Notes: a model not told the origin generated them from the sequence alone. 64,000 nucleotides of DNA from Telluria mixta (GCF_029223865.1 NZ_CP119520.1:682001-746000); one strand, 5' to 3'. Positions 53,478-62,783 are shown, counted from the first letter of the stretch. Numbers and translations: made by a program.

Positions 53478-54350
53478 ATGGACCGCTTGCTTCAGATCGG
53501 ATTTCGCGATATCGGTTGTTGGACCTTGGCAGGAGACACCCTACAGTTACAGTTAGATACGCTACCGACGCATCGTCGCGCGTTATATGCGTTTGCAACC
53601 GAATCAGCCGTACTGTATGTCGGAAAGACCGCAGGCTCGTTGCCTATGCGGTTGAAGGGTTATATTGCTCCCCATCAGAGCCAGCGGACCAATGTTCGAA
53701 ATCATGCGGCCTTGTGTGATTTGTTGAGCACGGGAACAAAAGTTCGTATTCTTGGCTGGATTGATCCCGGACTGCACCGCATTGGGCCGTTTGACCTGAA
53801 CATGGCGGCAGGTCTTGAAGACAGTATCATTGCGCTGCTGGCGCCGCCTTGGAACGGAACCAGTACAACCGCGCTTCGCGTTATTTCGCCCGACATGCTG
53901 TCGCAAGCTCTTCAGGCGCCCCCGGCTTCGTTGACTCCAATCGCATCAACTCCGGCCCCATTAGCACAGGCTGTAGCACCCTTAATCGTTAATGCACAGG
54001 TTGCTCCAACCACATTACTATCAAACCCGGCCATATTGAGCGCTCCCTCCAACACCAGCACTTCTAGCTTTAAGGTAAAGCTTGGCAAGACTTACTATGA
54101 GCGCGGCTTCTTTAACGTCCCGGTCGCCTTCTCCCAGCTTTTCGGTGCACATGGCGCGACTGTTGAACTTTATTGTGGTGATGAGCGCGCCTGTTTGCAC
54201 GCTGTCCTAGACCGGAAAGCTAATCAGCAAAGCGGAACGCCGCGAATTTATGGCAAGAGCGAATTGGCTTGCTGGTTTCAGCGCCGATTCCAGCTCGATG
54301 ACACTCTCAAGATAACAGTGCTTGGTCCCACGTCAGCCATCCTGATATGA
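53478..54350 (+). CDS. GIY-YIG nuclease-like protein
   Basis: A 290-residue protein. Residues about 35-127 fit a GIY-YIG nuclease fold: ALYAF (36-40) and LYVGKT (46-51) for the two signature strands, Arg58 in MRLKGY, metal-binding Glu114 in AGLEDSIIALL, and Asn126 in PPWN. A Ser/Pro/Ala linker (about 145-195) leads to a C-terminal domain (YYERGFFNVPVAFSQLFG ... LGPTSAILI) that may bind DNA. Such proteins act as restriction-type nucleases or repair factors. It is convergent with the PLD gene of the defence operon and is low in GC. Confidence 0.75.
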   Translation: MDRLLQIGFRDIGCWTLAGDTLQLQLDTLPTHRRALYAFATESAVLYVGKTAGSLPMRLKGYIAPHQSQRTNVRNHAALCDLLSTGTKVRILGWIDPGLHRIGPFDLNMAAGLEDSIIALLAPPWNGTSTTALRVISPDMLSQALQAPPASLTPIASTPAPLAQAVAPLIVNAQVAPTTLLSNPAILSAPSNTSTSSFKVKLGKTYYERGFFNVPVAFSQLFGAHGATVELYCGDERACLHAVLDRKANQQSGTPRIYGKSELACWFQRRFQLDDTLKITVLGPTSAILI

Positions 54351-54456
54351 GAGTTGTCTCATGGTCCCAGATCGCCTAGCAGGACATGCTGCTCGCTTAA
54401 GCGCGACAAACCTCGCATAGCGAGCCTCACCGAACGGTTCTCCGGGCCGGCGCCGC

Positions 54457-55644
54457 CTAGTTCCAATAGAGGTGGTTGAACAGCGTATCGAGTTCAATAA
54501 AGTCGCGAAGACTGAGCTGTTCCCGCAGTCGGTCCGCCTCTTCGCAATATTCAGCGTAGAGCTCGGCGTCGACATTGGTCTTGAGCGGGCGTTCGGGGAA
54601 GCGCGTGACGTTTGCCCGCGCCATGCCGGCGACGGCATTCTTGTTCATGTTCGCGAAGCGCTTGCTGTTGATGGCCAGCAAGATCTCGGTCAGGATGTTC
54701 ACACCTGCGCCAATGACGTCATCGAAGTAATCTGCAAGTACTGTGTATGCGGTGCCGGGCGACGCGTGCTTGAGTTCCTGCGCTTCGTTCAACGCGGCTA
54801 GAAAATGTCTGTAATTGTTCGCGATTCGTGTTTTACCGCGCTGGAGACCGCCGGAACTGAAGTGTCGGATCAAGTCCTCGTAGCCTGCAATGAACGCGTC
54901 CCGCGTGGAAGGCGGCGTTCCGATGAGCCGCTGCATCGCCAGGTTCGCCTGCCGGCGCCGCTCCTTGCGCAGCGCCACCATGGCATCAAATCCGTTCTCG
55001 GTCTTGTCGTCACGCAGCACATTCAGCACCGCCTGCAGGGTATCCGTGTCGACTTCTGTCCTGGCGATCGCTTTCGCCGTCCTCCTTCTCGCGACAGCCT
55101 GGTGAATTCGGTTGATCTCAAATTTCCGTGCATAATCGTCAATGAGAAACGGCGTCACCTCCTGCAGCACCTTCCCTTCGATCAGCGAATCCACATGGTC
55201 GACGATCTCGGCCATGAGTTTGCCGCCGACATCGTCAATCTCGACCGATGCCTCATAATTGACGGTGAACCCGCCAGACGTCAAATTAGCCGAGCCCACG
55301 ATCACGGTGCCATTGCTGCCGTTTCCAAAGGCATAGAGCTTTGGGTGAAAGGTTTCAGGTGTATCGCCAATATAGACCTGAAGATTGTCGTGCTTCTGCT
55401 TGAGCTTGATGAGTGCTTGCAGGACTGCAGGTTCTGTGTAGCAAAACGACAAGCCGGCCGTAAACCGGACATGGAGTCCCCGCTTCAGGGCGGCCGTCAG
55501 CGGGACAGCGATACTCGCCCAGCCAGACATCCTAGCAAAGGCGACGACGCACTCGAACCGTGTCGATGTCTGGATCAGTTCCAGAAAACGATCCAGGTGT
55601 CCGCTGGTTTCTCCGTTTAACAGTAATTTAACGTGATTCGTCAT
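54457..55644 (-). CDS. PLD-family nuclease-like protein
   Basis: A 395-residue protein with an N-terminal phospholipase D-type nuclease domain (about 15-145). The HxK half-motif is at His100-Pro-Lys102 (TFHPKLYAFG), followed by VIVGSANLTSGGF (about 114-126). Only one HKD motif is visible, so it would act as a dimer, like BfiI-type restriction nucleases. The remaining 250 residues are helical with no known domain. It ends the minus-strand operon, 35 bases after the DUF3883 module, so the two are surely co-transcribed. A nuclease arm of a defence system is the likeliest role. Confidence 0.8.
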   Translation of the reverse strand: MTNHVKLLLNGETSGHLDRFLELIQTSTRFECVVAFARMSGWASIAVPLTAALKRGLHVRFTAGLSFCYTEPAVLQALIKLKQKHDNLQVYIGDTPETFHPKLYAFGNGSNGTVIVGSANLTSGGFTVNYEASVEIDDVGGKLMAEIVDHVDSLIEGKVLQEVTPFLIDDYARKFEINRIHQAVARRRTAKAIARTEVDTDTLQAVLNVLRDDKTENGFDAMVALRKERRRQANLAMQRLIGTPPSTRDAFIAGYEDLIRHFSSGGLQRGKTRIANNYRHFLAALNEAQELKHASPGTAYTVLADYFDDVIGAGVNILTEILLAINSKRFANMNKNAVAGMARANVTRFPERPLKTNVDAELYAEYCEEADRLREQLSLRDFIELDTLFNHLYWN

Positions 55645-55679
55645 GATTCTCTTTGGTCGAGTGTTTGCGGAATGGCTGC

Positions 55680-58319
55680 CTAAAGGGCCGGCACCGCTTC
55701 TTCGGCTGCCGTCGCGTCCTCCCATTCGGTCATCGCGCGACCGGCGTCGGTATCGTCTACTGCGAGCCTGAAAGACACGATGAACTCGCTCGGCACGGCG
55801 CAAAACCGGTCTTTATCCTCGAAGTCGATGTCGCGCACACAGTGGATCTCATCTTCCGCGGTGACAAGGAACAGCTCGTAGTTATCGCGATGCTCGGCAG
55901 CGAAGTTGTATTCGTTGATGCTGAGATGAATGCAGTTCTGCGTGTACCGTTTTACCTCGACGTACCGCCAGGTCGCGCCCTGGTCGGGCGAATAGCGGAT
56001 GTCGTAGCCCGCCCCGTCATGCCGCTGCGCCACATGCACGACATTCTTGTCGCCGTAGACGGCGGCCAGGCTAGCGATGACGACCTTTTCAGCGTCCTCG
56101 CCGCTGGCCCGATTCTTCATGTCCTGGACCGAACTGTGCTTGTGCGAACCGCCCGGCCTTGCCCTCGGGTTGAACGTGTCGTGGACAGCAACCGGGTTTG
56201 CACTCCGGGCCGGCAGTTTCCTAGCCGCGGGTGTGTCGCCCTGTTGCGATGGTGCCGCGGAGCTCTCCTGAGCACGCTGCGCCTGTACTCGCTCAAGTCC
56301 GCCTTCAAAATACAGAAAGCTCCTTGCCTCTCTCGAGAGCGACGCCAGTTCGTCGGGCGAAAATGCCTGGCTTTGCTGTCTGAAGAGCGTTTCATGGTCT
56401 TGCGCGGGCACGAGCACCAGATCGTCGAAATCCGATTGGATGCGTTCATCGATCGTCACAGCGCAATCGAGCTCCGGATTCTCGCGCTGTCGTGCGGCGA
56501 CATCGTCAATCCACGCGGTATGTTCATAGGTGGCCACAAGGCCCAGGAAGCGGCCGCGTGCGGGCCAGTCGTTGCCGGCGAGCCTTTGCCACAAAGCGTG
56601 CTTGAAAGCGCCGAAAAGCTGGTAGAGCCTGTCCCTGAGCTGTTTCCGATGCTGGTCTTCAAAGTCCAGCTTGTAGAAAGCCGACCGGTTGAACGCGTCC
56701 ACCCGAACGTCCAGGGCCTTGAGAATTGCAGCGATCCGGGGCAGGTTCTCGTGTGCCGAAATCCGTTCAAAGTCGAGACCTGCGAGATCGATGCCGGCTT
56801 GGCGAAGTTGGTCGAGCAGGATGTCGATATGGCCGGGCTGAAAGTTTTCAGGCGCGGCGCCATGTATCGTTGTCCAAAGCGTTGTCCAGAAAGCCGTCGC
56901 CGGGTCTGCCATGCCGAGGAGCTGGCGGGCTTCGCGCACGGTTTCTTCGCCGAGCTCGTTACGAGCCAGATGCTCAACCTCGAATAAGGGATCCTTGAAC
57001 ACGCCCCGGATCTCGGCGCGATGCTCGTTGACGGCGAAGACCGAGGCGATAATGTCTGCGAAGGTATCGCAAAACAATGGGTCGCGCGTGAGGTCAGCTA
57101 GCGTATGCGAAAGGGCCACCTTGATGAGGAATGTTGCGCCCTCTTTCACGTAATCGTTGACGGCGAGTGGAAAGGATTCCCCACCTACCTCGCACGTAAT
57201 GTCCGAGCACAGCACGATGTCGAGTCTCGCCAGACGTGCCGCCTCGGCTTTCCTATTGCTTTGCAAGCCGTGAATACGGTAGGCCAACACGAAGGGCAGC
57301 TTGTCCTTGAGCATCGCCGCCAATGCGTCGGTGAGTTCGGGCGCAGGTATGCGCTCGTGCACGCGAATTGAAATCTCGTTGAGGCTGTTGACACCGAAAA
57401 ACGCCGCCACCTTGTCTCCGCCTCCCCGCCGCGGGAAATCGAAGACGGGATACCGGTTTACGATCTTGCGGGGCAGACGGATGTTGTCGCTGTAGTAGAC
57501 CTTGTTTTGTGGATGATATTTGCCCTCGCGTCCCATGTAAGCGAACAGTGGCACGTCCGGCGGAAGGGCTTGCGTGTGGCGGTCGAAGTGCGTCAGTGCC
57601 AGACGGTAGATCCGCTGAGTTCGCGTGCCTTCGGGATCGGACTCCGGCAGCCTGCGCAATATTCCTGCCACGGCTGCCAGCGGCAGTTGGTCGAACCGGT
57701 CTTTCGCGCCGAGCCGCGACATCACGGTCTCGATTTCGCGGCGCCCCGCGCCGCTTTCCCTCAACCCTGGAGCGGCAAAATCGAACGTGAACGGGTTGAC
57801 GAGATCTGCCGCCGGTACGTCTTCGTCCAACAGGAATCCATCGAACAACGCTGCCCTGCGCAGTTGAAACTGTAGATACGACGGCTTGTACGCCAGCCGG
57901 TGATAATGCGTGCCCCTGTTTTCGTTTACTTTCGAATAGTCGAAGATGTCGGGATTGTCCGACTCCAGACGTTTCCGAGCATCAGGATCGCGGATGAGCC
58001 ATTCCACCAGCTCTTCCGTCTTCATCGTCCCGTCGAGCATTGCGGCAAGGGCCGAATCGTCGATCGCCAGACATCCGATGCTCGCGTCGCGATACGAAGC
58101 AGGCTCCCCCACCACGCTGAAAACATGAGCGGCATACTCTTGGAGACGCGCATCCGACTTGACCGGTACGTACCGGACAAAACGGTTAACGCCGAGCCAC
58201 AGGAACAGGCGTTCCAGCACCGCAGGATCGGCAAGCGACACGGCGGGGCCAAAAGCGGATGGCGTCGCCAGAAACTGGCCGGATTCATAGACCTGCGCGA
58301 AGAGCCGCTCGGTGTGCAC
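55680..58319 (-). CDS. DUF3883 (PD-(D/E)XK-like) C-terminal part of sacsin-type ATPase, split off by frameshift
   Basis: An 879-residue frame from a GTG at 58319. The C-terminal 130 residues are a DUF3883 domain: GEDAEKVVIASLAAVYGDK, then YDIRYSPDQG and WRYVEVKRYTQN (Asp ... Glu-x-Lys of a restriction-like nuclease), then LSINEYNFAAEHRDNYELFLV. The preceding part is helical. The frame stays protein-like upstream of the GTG (DVSVRLLNADLEVVDARELF), with no start codon or ribosome site there. One more C in the C5 run (58404-58408) would join it to the ATPase frame as one 1504-residue protein, the usual ATPase-DUF3883 architecture. So this is probably not an independent gene. Confidence 0.82.
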   Translation of the reverse strand: MHTERLFAQVYESGQFLATPSAFGPAVSLADPAVLERLFLWLGVNRFVRYVPVKSDARLQEYAAHVFSVVGEPASYRDASIGCLAIDDSALAAMLDGTMKTEELVEWLIRDPDARKRLESDNPDIFDYSKVNENRGTHYHRLAYKPSYLQFQLRRAALFDGFLLDEDVPAADLVNPFTFDFAAPGLRESGAGRREIETVMSRLGAKDRFDQLPLAAVAGILRRLPESDPEGTRTQRIYRLALTHFDRHTQALPPDVPLFAYMGREGKYHPQNKVYYSDNIRLPRKIVNRYPVFDFPRRGGGDKVAAFFGVNSLNEISIRVHERIPAPELTDALAAMLKDKLPFVLAYRIHGLQSNRKAEAARLARLDIVLCSDITCEVGGESFPLAVNDYVKEGATFLIKVALSHTLADLTRDPLFCDTFADIIASVFAVNEHRAEIRGVFKDPLFEVEHLARNELGEETVREARQLLGMADPATAFWTTLWTTIHGAAPENFQPGHIDILLDQLRQAGIDLAGLDFERISAHENLPRIAAILKALDVRVDAFNRSAFYKLDFEDQHRKQLRDRLYQLFGAFKHALWQRLAGNDWPARGRFLGLVATYEHTAWIDDVAARQRENPELDCAVTIDERIQSDFDDLVLVPAQDHETLFRQQSQAFSPDELASLSREARSFLYFEGGLERVQAQRAQESSAAPSQQGDTPAARKLPARSANPVAVHDTFNPRARPGGSHKHSSVQDMKNRASGEDAEKVVIASLAAVYGDKNVVHVAQRHDGAGYDIRYSPDQGATWRYVEVKRYTQNCIHLSINEYNFAAEHRDNYELFLVTAEDEIHCVRDIDFEDKDRFCAVPSEFIVSFRLAVDDTDAGRAMTEWEDATAAEEAVPAL

Positions 58320-58381
58320 GCCGGTCGGATACTCGCGCGAGAGGAACAGTTCGCGCGCGTCGACAACCTCGAGATCGGCAT

Positions 58382-60193
58382 TCAGAAGCCTGACGCTGAC
58401 GTCGGGGGCAGCGCGGCCGGCTCGCCAAGCGCGGAGAAGTTCGCGAGCAACGCCGAGACCATTTCGCCGATGATTTGCTGTGCATTGGCATCCTGCCGTC
58501 CCTGTGCGGCGGTGGCGCCCCTGATGATCGAGCGAATAACCTGCGCCGGCTCATAGCTGTGGATGGTGGTGACCGACTTGAGCCGGCGTTGAATATCGCG
58601 TGCTTTTTCACCCAAGTCGGCACCGAGCCGAGCGACCAATTGCTCGAACAGGGCAGCACTCATGAAATCGATGTTCACGAAGCTGGGGATGATGAACGAG
58701 TCCACGCCTGCGGTCAGCGGCGTGTAGGCATCGGTGGCGGCATTGATCAGCTCGTTACGATCGTTGACCAGAAGTGAGTAACTGCCCACGAGCTCTTTCT
58801 CACTGGAGAGAATGCTGATCAACGTGACGCGGTGTTGCAGATCATGGTCCAGAAGGCATGTGCTGAGCCGATTCACGGCCTCGGTGAATCCCGCAACGTT
58901 GGCAACCCGCCGATACTTGTTTGTATGAAGGAGGTTCTCTTCTCCAGGGTAACCAAGTCCCGGAAACGCCGCGCCGCATCCAGCCAGAAGTACAATCTGG
59001 GAGAACACATCACCCAGGTAATACACTTCGGAAGCCCGCCGATAGCGCCCATCGACACACGGGAAAATCTCGAGCTGGCGTACGCTCTGCTCGATATGCT
59101 GGTAGAAACCCAGTTCCTTCAGTACCGGATTGCTGTCACGGTAGCGCAATGCGCGCACCTGTATCCACGGATCGCTTCCTTGCTCGCGCAGCGATTGGGC
59201 CGTGTCGACGATCAGATCGACCAGCTTCGCAAGAAGGAACCGGTTGCGCAGTGAATCGATCAGCTGGTTGCGTGAACTGTCGAGGTCAAACGTGCCATGG
59301 ATGACCATCGGCAGGTCAATGTTCACCTTCGTCGGGAAGAACGTGTACAGCGTCTCGGCCCCCTTCCTCAGACTGGGCGACAAGGCCAGTTTCAGGCTGT
59401 AGCGCTCCTGCTCGGCCATGTCGGCGCTTTGATACTGCGCGGGAAGCGGACCTTCATCCGACTTCATCGTCCACGTTTCCCCGTCAATACTCACTGTATT
59501 GCCAGCCTGCTTCTTCTGCAGACGCGTTTCCCCGCTCGCGCGCACGATGATAATGTCGTGGATATGATTGAGGAACAGCAGGCACTTCGCTTCCACATTC
59601 GTCAGCTGTTCCTTGATCCCGTCCAGGAACTCCGACCGGTAATGAATCGAAATCTCGGTCGCCCAGCCGCTGCGTGTACGGTCGGTGAACTCGGGGACTG
59701 CGAGGAAAGCCACAGGTACCGCTTGCTCACTCATGTTCCTGCGCTGCAGGATACGGGCGCGTTCGGTGTCGTCGAACAGATTTTCGAATGTCCGACGGGC
59801 GATGGATTCCGAAAAGGTGACGCTGACGGTTCCACTGTCGATGGTGACCCGGTGAGCCCAGTTTACGATCGAGCGAAAGCCCAGCCCCTTGTTGCCGATG
59901 TATTTAAGTTTTGTCTTTGTACTCAAGTTCGCAAGCATCAGGGACTCGAAACCATCTACCGTGAACGGGTGTCCCTGATTGGCGATTGTTAGTACGCCAT
60001 TTTCCTCGTCGAGCCTGATCCGTACCGCATCCGAGCCCTCATCGTCGGCGTTCTGGAGCATTTCAAGGATTTGCCGTCCGTTGTATTCTCCGACAAGCTG
60101 CCGTTCCCGATTATAGTCGCTCACCATGCGCGATTCCTGCTCACGGTAATTCCTCAGCTGGATTTCGACCAGCTTGGCCAGTTTGTCTTTCAT
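58382..60193 (-). CDS. Sacsin/Hsp90-like GHKL ATPase, N-terminal part of the split defence protein
   Basis: A 603-residue frame starting at 60193 (MKDKLAKLVEIQLRNYREQE). The GHKL ATP site is clear: N-box ILEMLQNADDEG with Asn48 and Asp51, a modified G1 box TIANQGHPF (Asn72 in place of Asp), and G2 box YIGNKGLGFRSI at 98-109. This is the sacsin N-terminal type found in bacterial proteins of about 1500 residues that end in DUF3883. The frame ends prematurely at 58382, within the sequence expected to continue into DUF3883. GGAGA precedes the start within a 19-base tandem duplication. Probable role: ATP-driven sensor or switch controlling the nuclease parts. Confidence 0.85.
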   Translation of the reverse strand: MKDKLAKLVEIQLRNYREQESRMVSDYNRERQLVGEYNGRQILEMLQNADDEGSDAVRIRLDEENGVLTIANQGHPFTVDGFESLMLANLSTKTKLKYIGNKGLGFRSIVNWAHRVTIDSGTVSVTFSESIARRTFENLFDDTERARILQRRNMSEQAVPVAFLAVPEFTDRTRSGWATEISIHYRSEFLDGIKEQLTNVEAKCLLFLNHIHDIIIVRASGETRLQKKQAGNTVSIDGETWTMKSDEGPLPAQYQSADMAEQERYSLKLALSPSLRKGAETLYTFFPTKVNIDLPMVIHGTFDLDSSRNQLIDSLRNRFLLAKLVDLIVDTAQSLREQGSDPWIQVRALRYRDSNPVLKELGFYQHIEQSVRQLEIFPCVDGRYRRASEVYYLGDVFSQIVLLAGCGAAFPGLGYPGEENLLHTNKYRRVANVAGFTEAVNRLSTCLLDHDLQHRVTLISILSSEKELVGSYSLLVNDRNELINAATDAYTPLTAGVDSFIIPSFVNIDFMSAALFEQLVARLGADLGEKARDIQRRLKSVTTIHSYEPAQVIRSIIRGATAAQGRQDANAQQIIGEMVSALLANFSALGEPAALPPTSASGF

Positions 60194-60198
60194 GTATT

Positions 60199-60236
60199 TC
60201 TCCGCATTTACCTTGAGTCTCCGCATTTACCTTGAG
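60199..60236. repeat. Tandem 19-base duplication in the ATPase gene leader
   Basis: TCTCCGCATTTACCTTGAG occurs twice, head to tail and without any difference (60199-60217 and 60218-60236). On the minus strand each copy contains GCGGAGA, so the ribosome-binding site of the ATPase gene is duplicated. The upstream copy also creates an in-frame ATG giving an 11-residue longer alternative start (60226). Confidence 0.9.
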
Positions 60237-60395
60237 CAACTATTCATAAGAATGCCTGATTGGCTCTTATGCGTCGAGTCGACGTAGTCGAGGAGGCGGC
60301 TTTGTCGAACTCGCGTTTTGTGCGCTACCGCACCGTCCAGTTCACCCATAACTGGTATTTTCGTTGACGATTCTTCAACACTTACCGGTATTCCC

Positions 60396-60614
60396 ATGGT
60401 CCCTTGCCCCGAATGTGGTTCCTCCTACGTACGCCGCATCCCGCGTACGCCCCTCATGCGTATCTTGTGGAGCAGCAAGCACATCCTGTGCGGCGATTGC
60501 GGCGAACGCTCCCTCGTCTTCCCGAAGCTCATGACACTGGCCGCAAAACACCGTGCATCGAGCCGAACCGCGCGGTTCATCCTGGCCCGCCTGCAAAGCC
60601 AGCAATCCCACTGA
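60396..60614 (+). CDS. Small zinc-ribbon protein
   Basis: A 72-residue basic protein beginning MVPCPECGSSYVRRIPRTPL. Two knuckles, CPECG and CGDCG, about 30 residues apart form a probable zinc ribbon. The tail KHRASSRTARFILARLQSQQ is positively charged. Function unknown. Its last 38 bases overlap the end of the convergent LysR gene. It marks a return to high GC right of the accessory island. Confidence 0.7.
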   Translation: MVPCPECGSSYVRRIPRTPLMRILWSSKHILCGDCGERSLVFPKLMTLAAKHRASSRTARFILARLQSQQSH

Positions 60615-61484
60615 ACTGCCCGACCGCGAAGTCGATGAACAGCCGCGTCCGCAGCGGCTGAAACTGCCGCGACGGATACAGCAGGGTTAAATCCTGCGGC
60701 CGCGCGGCCCACCCCTCCAGCACCCGCACCAGTTCCCCGCCGTCCAGCAGATCCCGTACCAGCCAGTCCGGACATATGCCGATCCCGCTGCCCAGCACCA
60801 GGCCTCCCGTATCGCCAGCGCATTGTTCACGCGGAAGCGGCTCGACGTCGGCACGCGCGCCTGCTCGTCGCCACGGAACAATTCCACCGTATTGCCCGGC
60901 GTCCAGGCGAAGCGGACGACATCGTGCGTCGACAAGTCGTCCGGCACGGCCGGCACGCCCCGCCGCGCGAGATACGCCGGGGCCGCCACCAGGAAACGGG
61001 GCACGGTCGCCAGGTGCCGGCCGATGGCATCCGGCGGCAAGGTCCCGCCCAGCCGGAACGCGACGTCGACGCCTTCCTCGACGAGGTCGACGAAGCGGTC
61101 GTTGAGGATCAGTTCGACGTCGATGGCGGGGTGGTCCGCCATGAACCGCTGGACCATCGCATTGATGCGGAACTGGCCCAGCGCGACCGGCGCATTGATG
61201 CGCAAGAGTCCCGCCGCCTGCCCCGTCATGCCCTGCACGTCGCCCACGGCCGTGTCGAATTGCTCGACGATGCGTTTGGCGTCGGCGTAAAAGCGCTGGC
61301 CCTGCTCCGTGGGCGACAGGCCGCGCGTGCTGCGTTCGACCAGGCGCACGCGCAACTGCCGCTCCAGCTGGGCCAGCCATTTGCTGACGGTGGGCTGCGT
61401 CGTGCCGAATTCGCGCGCCGCCGCCGACAGGCTGCCCAGTTCGAGGGTGCGCACGAAGACGCGCATCGCGTGGAGCGTATCCAT
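60577..61484 (-). pseudogene. LysR-family regulator with a one-base frameshift
   Basis: The HTH (MRVFVRTLELGSLSAAAREF, then TTQPTVSKWLAQLE) and most of the effector domain read from 61484 to about 60800 (ending RVNNALAIRE). The family continuation LVLGSGIGICPDWLVRDLL and TLLYPSRQFQPLRTRLFIDF lies in another frame down to 60577. Adding one base in the GG at 60801-60802 restores ...NALAIREALVLGSGIGICPDW..., a 302-residue regulator of normal length. It diverges from the SGNH hydrolase, its likely neighbour target. A real lesion or a sequencing error. Confidence 0.85.
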
Positions 61485-61577
61485 CTATTCGAAATTGGAA
61501 TGAGTGATCTCACATCCTACCATCTTCATTGCCGGTTCAGAATGGCCTAACGTGGAGCCTTCAATCAAGGAGCCACC

Positions 61578-62759
61578 ATGCCCAAATCGATCGCAGCACT
61601 CACCCTCTCCCTGCTTCTCTCCGCACACGCGCTGGCGCAGGAAAACTGGACCACCTCCTGGTACGCGGCCCCGCAACCCGCCTGGGACGCCACGTTCGCC
61701 TTGCCGATGAACGTACCCACCGCACTCGACAACGCGACCGTGCGCGAAACCGTCCGCCTGAGCGCGGGCGGCCAGCGCATCCGGCTCGTGTTCTCGAACC
61801 GCTACGGCCACGCACCGGTGACGCTCGGCGCCGTGCGCGTCGGCCCGGCCGACGATCCGCGTGCCACCCGGGCGCTGACGTTTTCCGGACAGCCTGGTGC
61901 CGCCATCCTGCCGGGCGCCACGGTGACGAGCGATCCCGTCGCTCTCCCCGTCCGGCCGCTGTCCCGGCTGGCCGTGACGACGTCGCTGCCCGCGCCGACG
62001 ACGATCGCGTCGTTCCACTGGGGCGCGCAGCAGACCATGCACATCGACAGCGCCAAAGTCGGCGGCCGCCTGTTCCTGAGCGCCGTCCTGGTCGAGTCCG
62101 CGAAACCGGCCCGCACCGTCGTCGCGCTCGGCGATTCGATCACGGACGGCAACGGCTCGACACCCGATGCGGACCGCCGCTGGCCCGACATCCTTGCCGA
62201 AAGGCTGGCGCCGCACGGCATCGCCGTCGCCAATGCCGGCATCTCGGGCGGACGGCTGGCGCGCGACGGCATGGGCGTGAGCGCCCTCGCCCGCCTCGAG
62301 CAGGACGTGTTGAGCCAGCCCGGCGTGTCCGACGTCATCGTGCTGCTCGGCATTAACGACATCGGCTGGCCCGGCAGTCCGTTCGCGCCGGGCGAGCGCC
62401 CCGCCACGCTGGAGGAACTCACGGCCGCGTACCGGGACCTGGTCGCGGCAAGCCACGTCCGGGGCGTGCGCGTGACGGCGGGGACCTTGCCGCCGTTCGA
62501 AGGCGCCCTCGCCGGCACGCCGTACGCCGGCCACTACAGTCCCGACAAGGAATGCCTGCGCCGGCAACTGAATGACTGGATCCGCACGGCCGGCGCGTTC
62601 GATGCCGTCGTCGACTTCGACGCCGTCCTGCACGACCCCGCCCGGCCGGGTCGCATGCGGGCCGATTTCGATTCGGGCGATCACCTGCATCCGGGCGATG
62701 CGGGCTATCGTGCCATGGCCGGGGCGATCGACATCGCGCGGCTGCTAGCCCGCGACTAG
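61578..62759 (+). CDS. Exported SGNH/GDSL hydrolase
   Basis: A 393-residue esterase-like protein with signal peptide (SLLLSAHALAQ). The N-terminal beta domain (WTTSWYAAPQPAWDATFALP, RIRLVFSNRYG) occurs in many secreted GDSL esterases. SGNH blocks: VVALGDSITDGNGS (Ser nucleophile), NAGISGGRL (Gly), VLLGINDIGWPG (Asn) and the C-terminal DHLHPGDAGYRAM (Asp-x-x-His). Likely carbohydrate esterase or lipase. Transcribed away from the frameshifted LysR gene across a 93-base spacer holding both promoters. Confidence 0.9.
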   Translation: MPKSIAALTLSLLLSAHALAQENWTTSWYAAPQPAWDATFALPMNVPTALDNATVRETVRLSAGGQRIRLVFSNRYGHAPVTLGAVRVGPADDPRATRALTFSGQPGAAILPGATVTSDPVALPVRPLSRLAVTTSLPAPTTIASFHWGAQQTMHIDSAKVGGRLFLSAVLVESAKPARTVVALGDSITDGNGSTPDADRRWPDILAERLAPHGIAVANAGISGGRLARDGMGVSALARLEQDVLSQPGVSDVIVLLGINDIGWPGSPFAPGERPATLEELTAAYRDLVAASHVRGVRVTAGTLPPFEGALAGTPYAGHYSPDKECLRRQLNDWIRTAGAFDAVVDFDAVLHDPARPGRMRADFDSGDHLHPGDAGYRAMAGAIDIARLLARD

Positions 62760-62783
62760 CCGCAAAAGACTAGCTGCAAAAGA

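Noticed and set aside
58400..58410. Programmed -1 frameshift joining ATPase and DUF3883
   Set aside because: The sequence G-CCC-CCG is a poor slippery heptamer (the P-site codon would re-pair with GCC) and no clear downstream stimulator is seen. A one-base loss is simpler.
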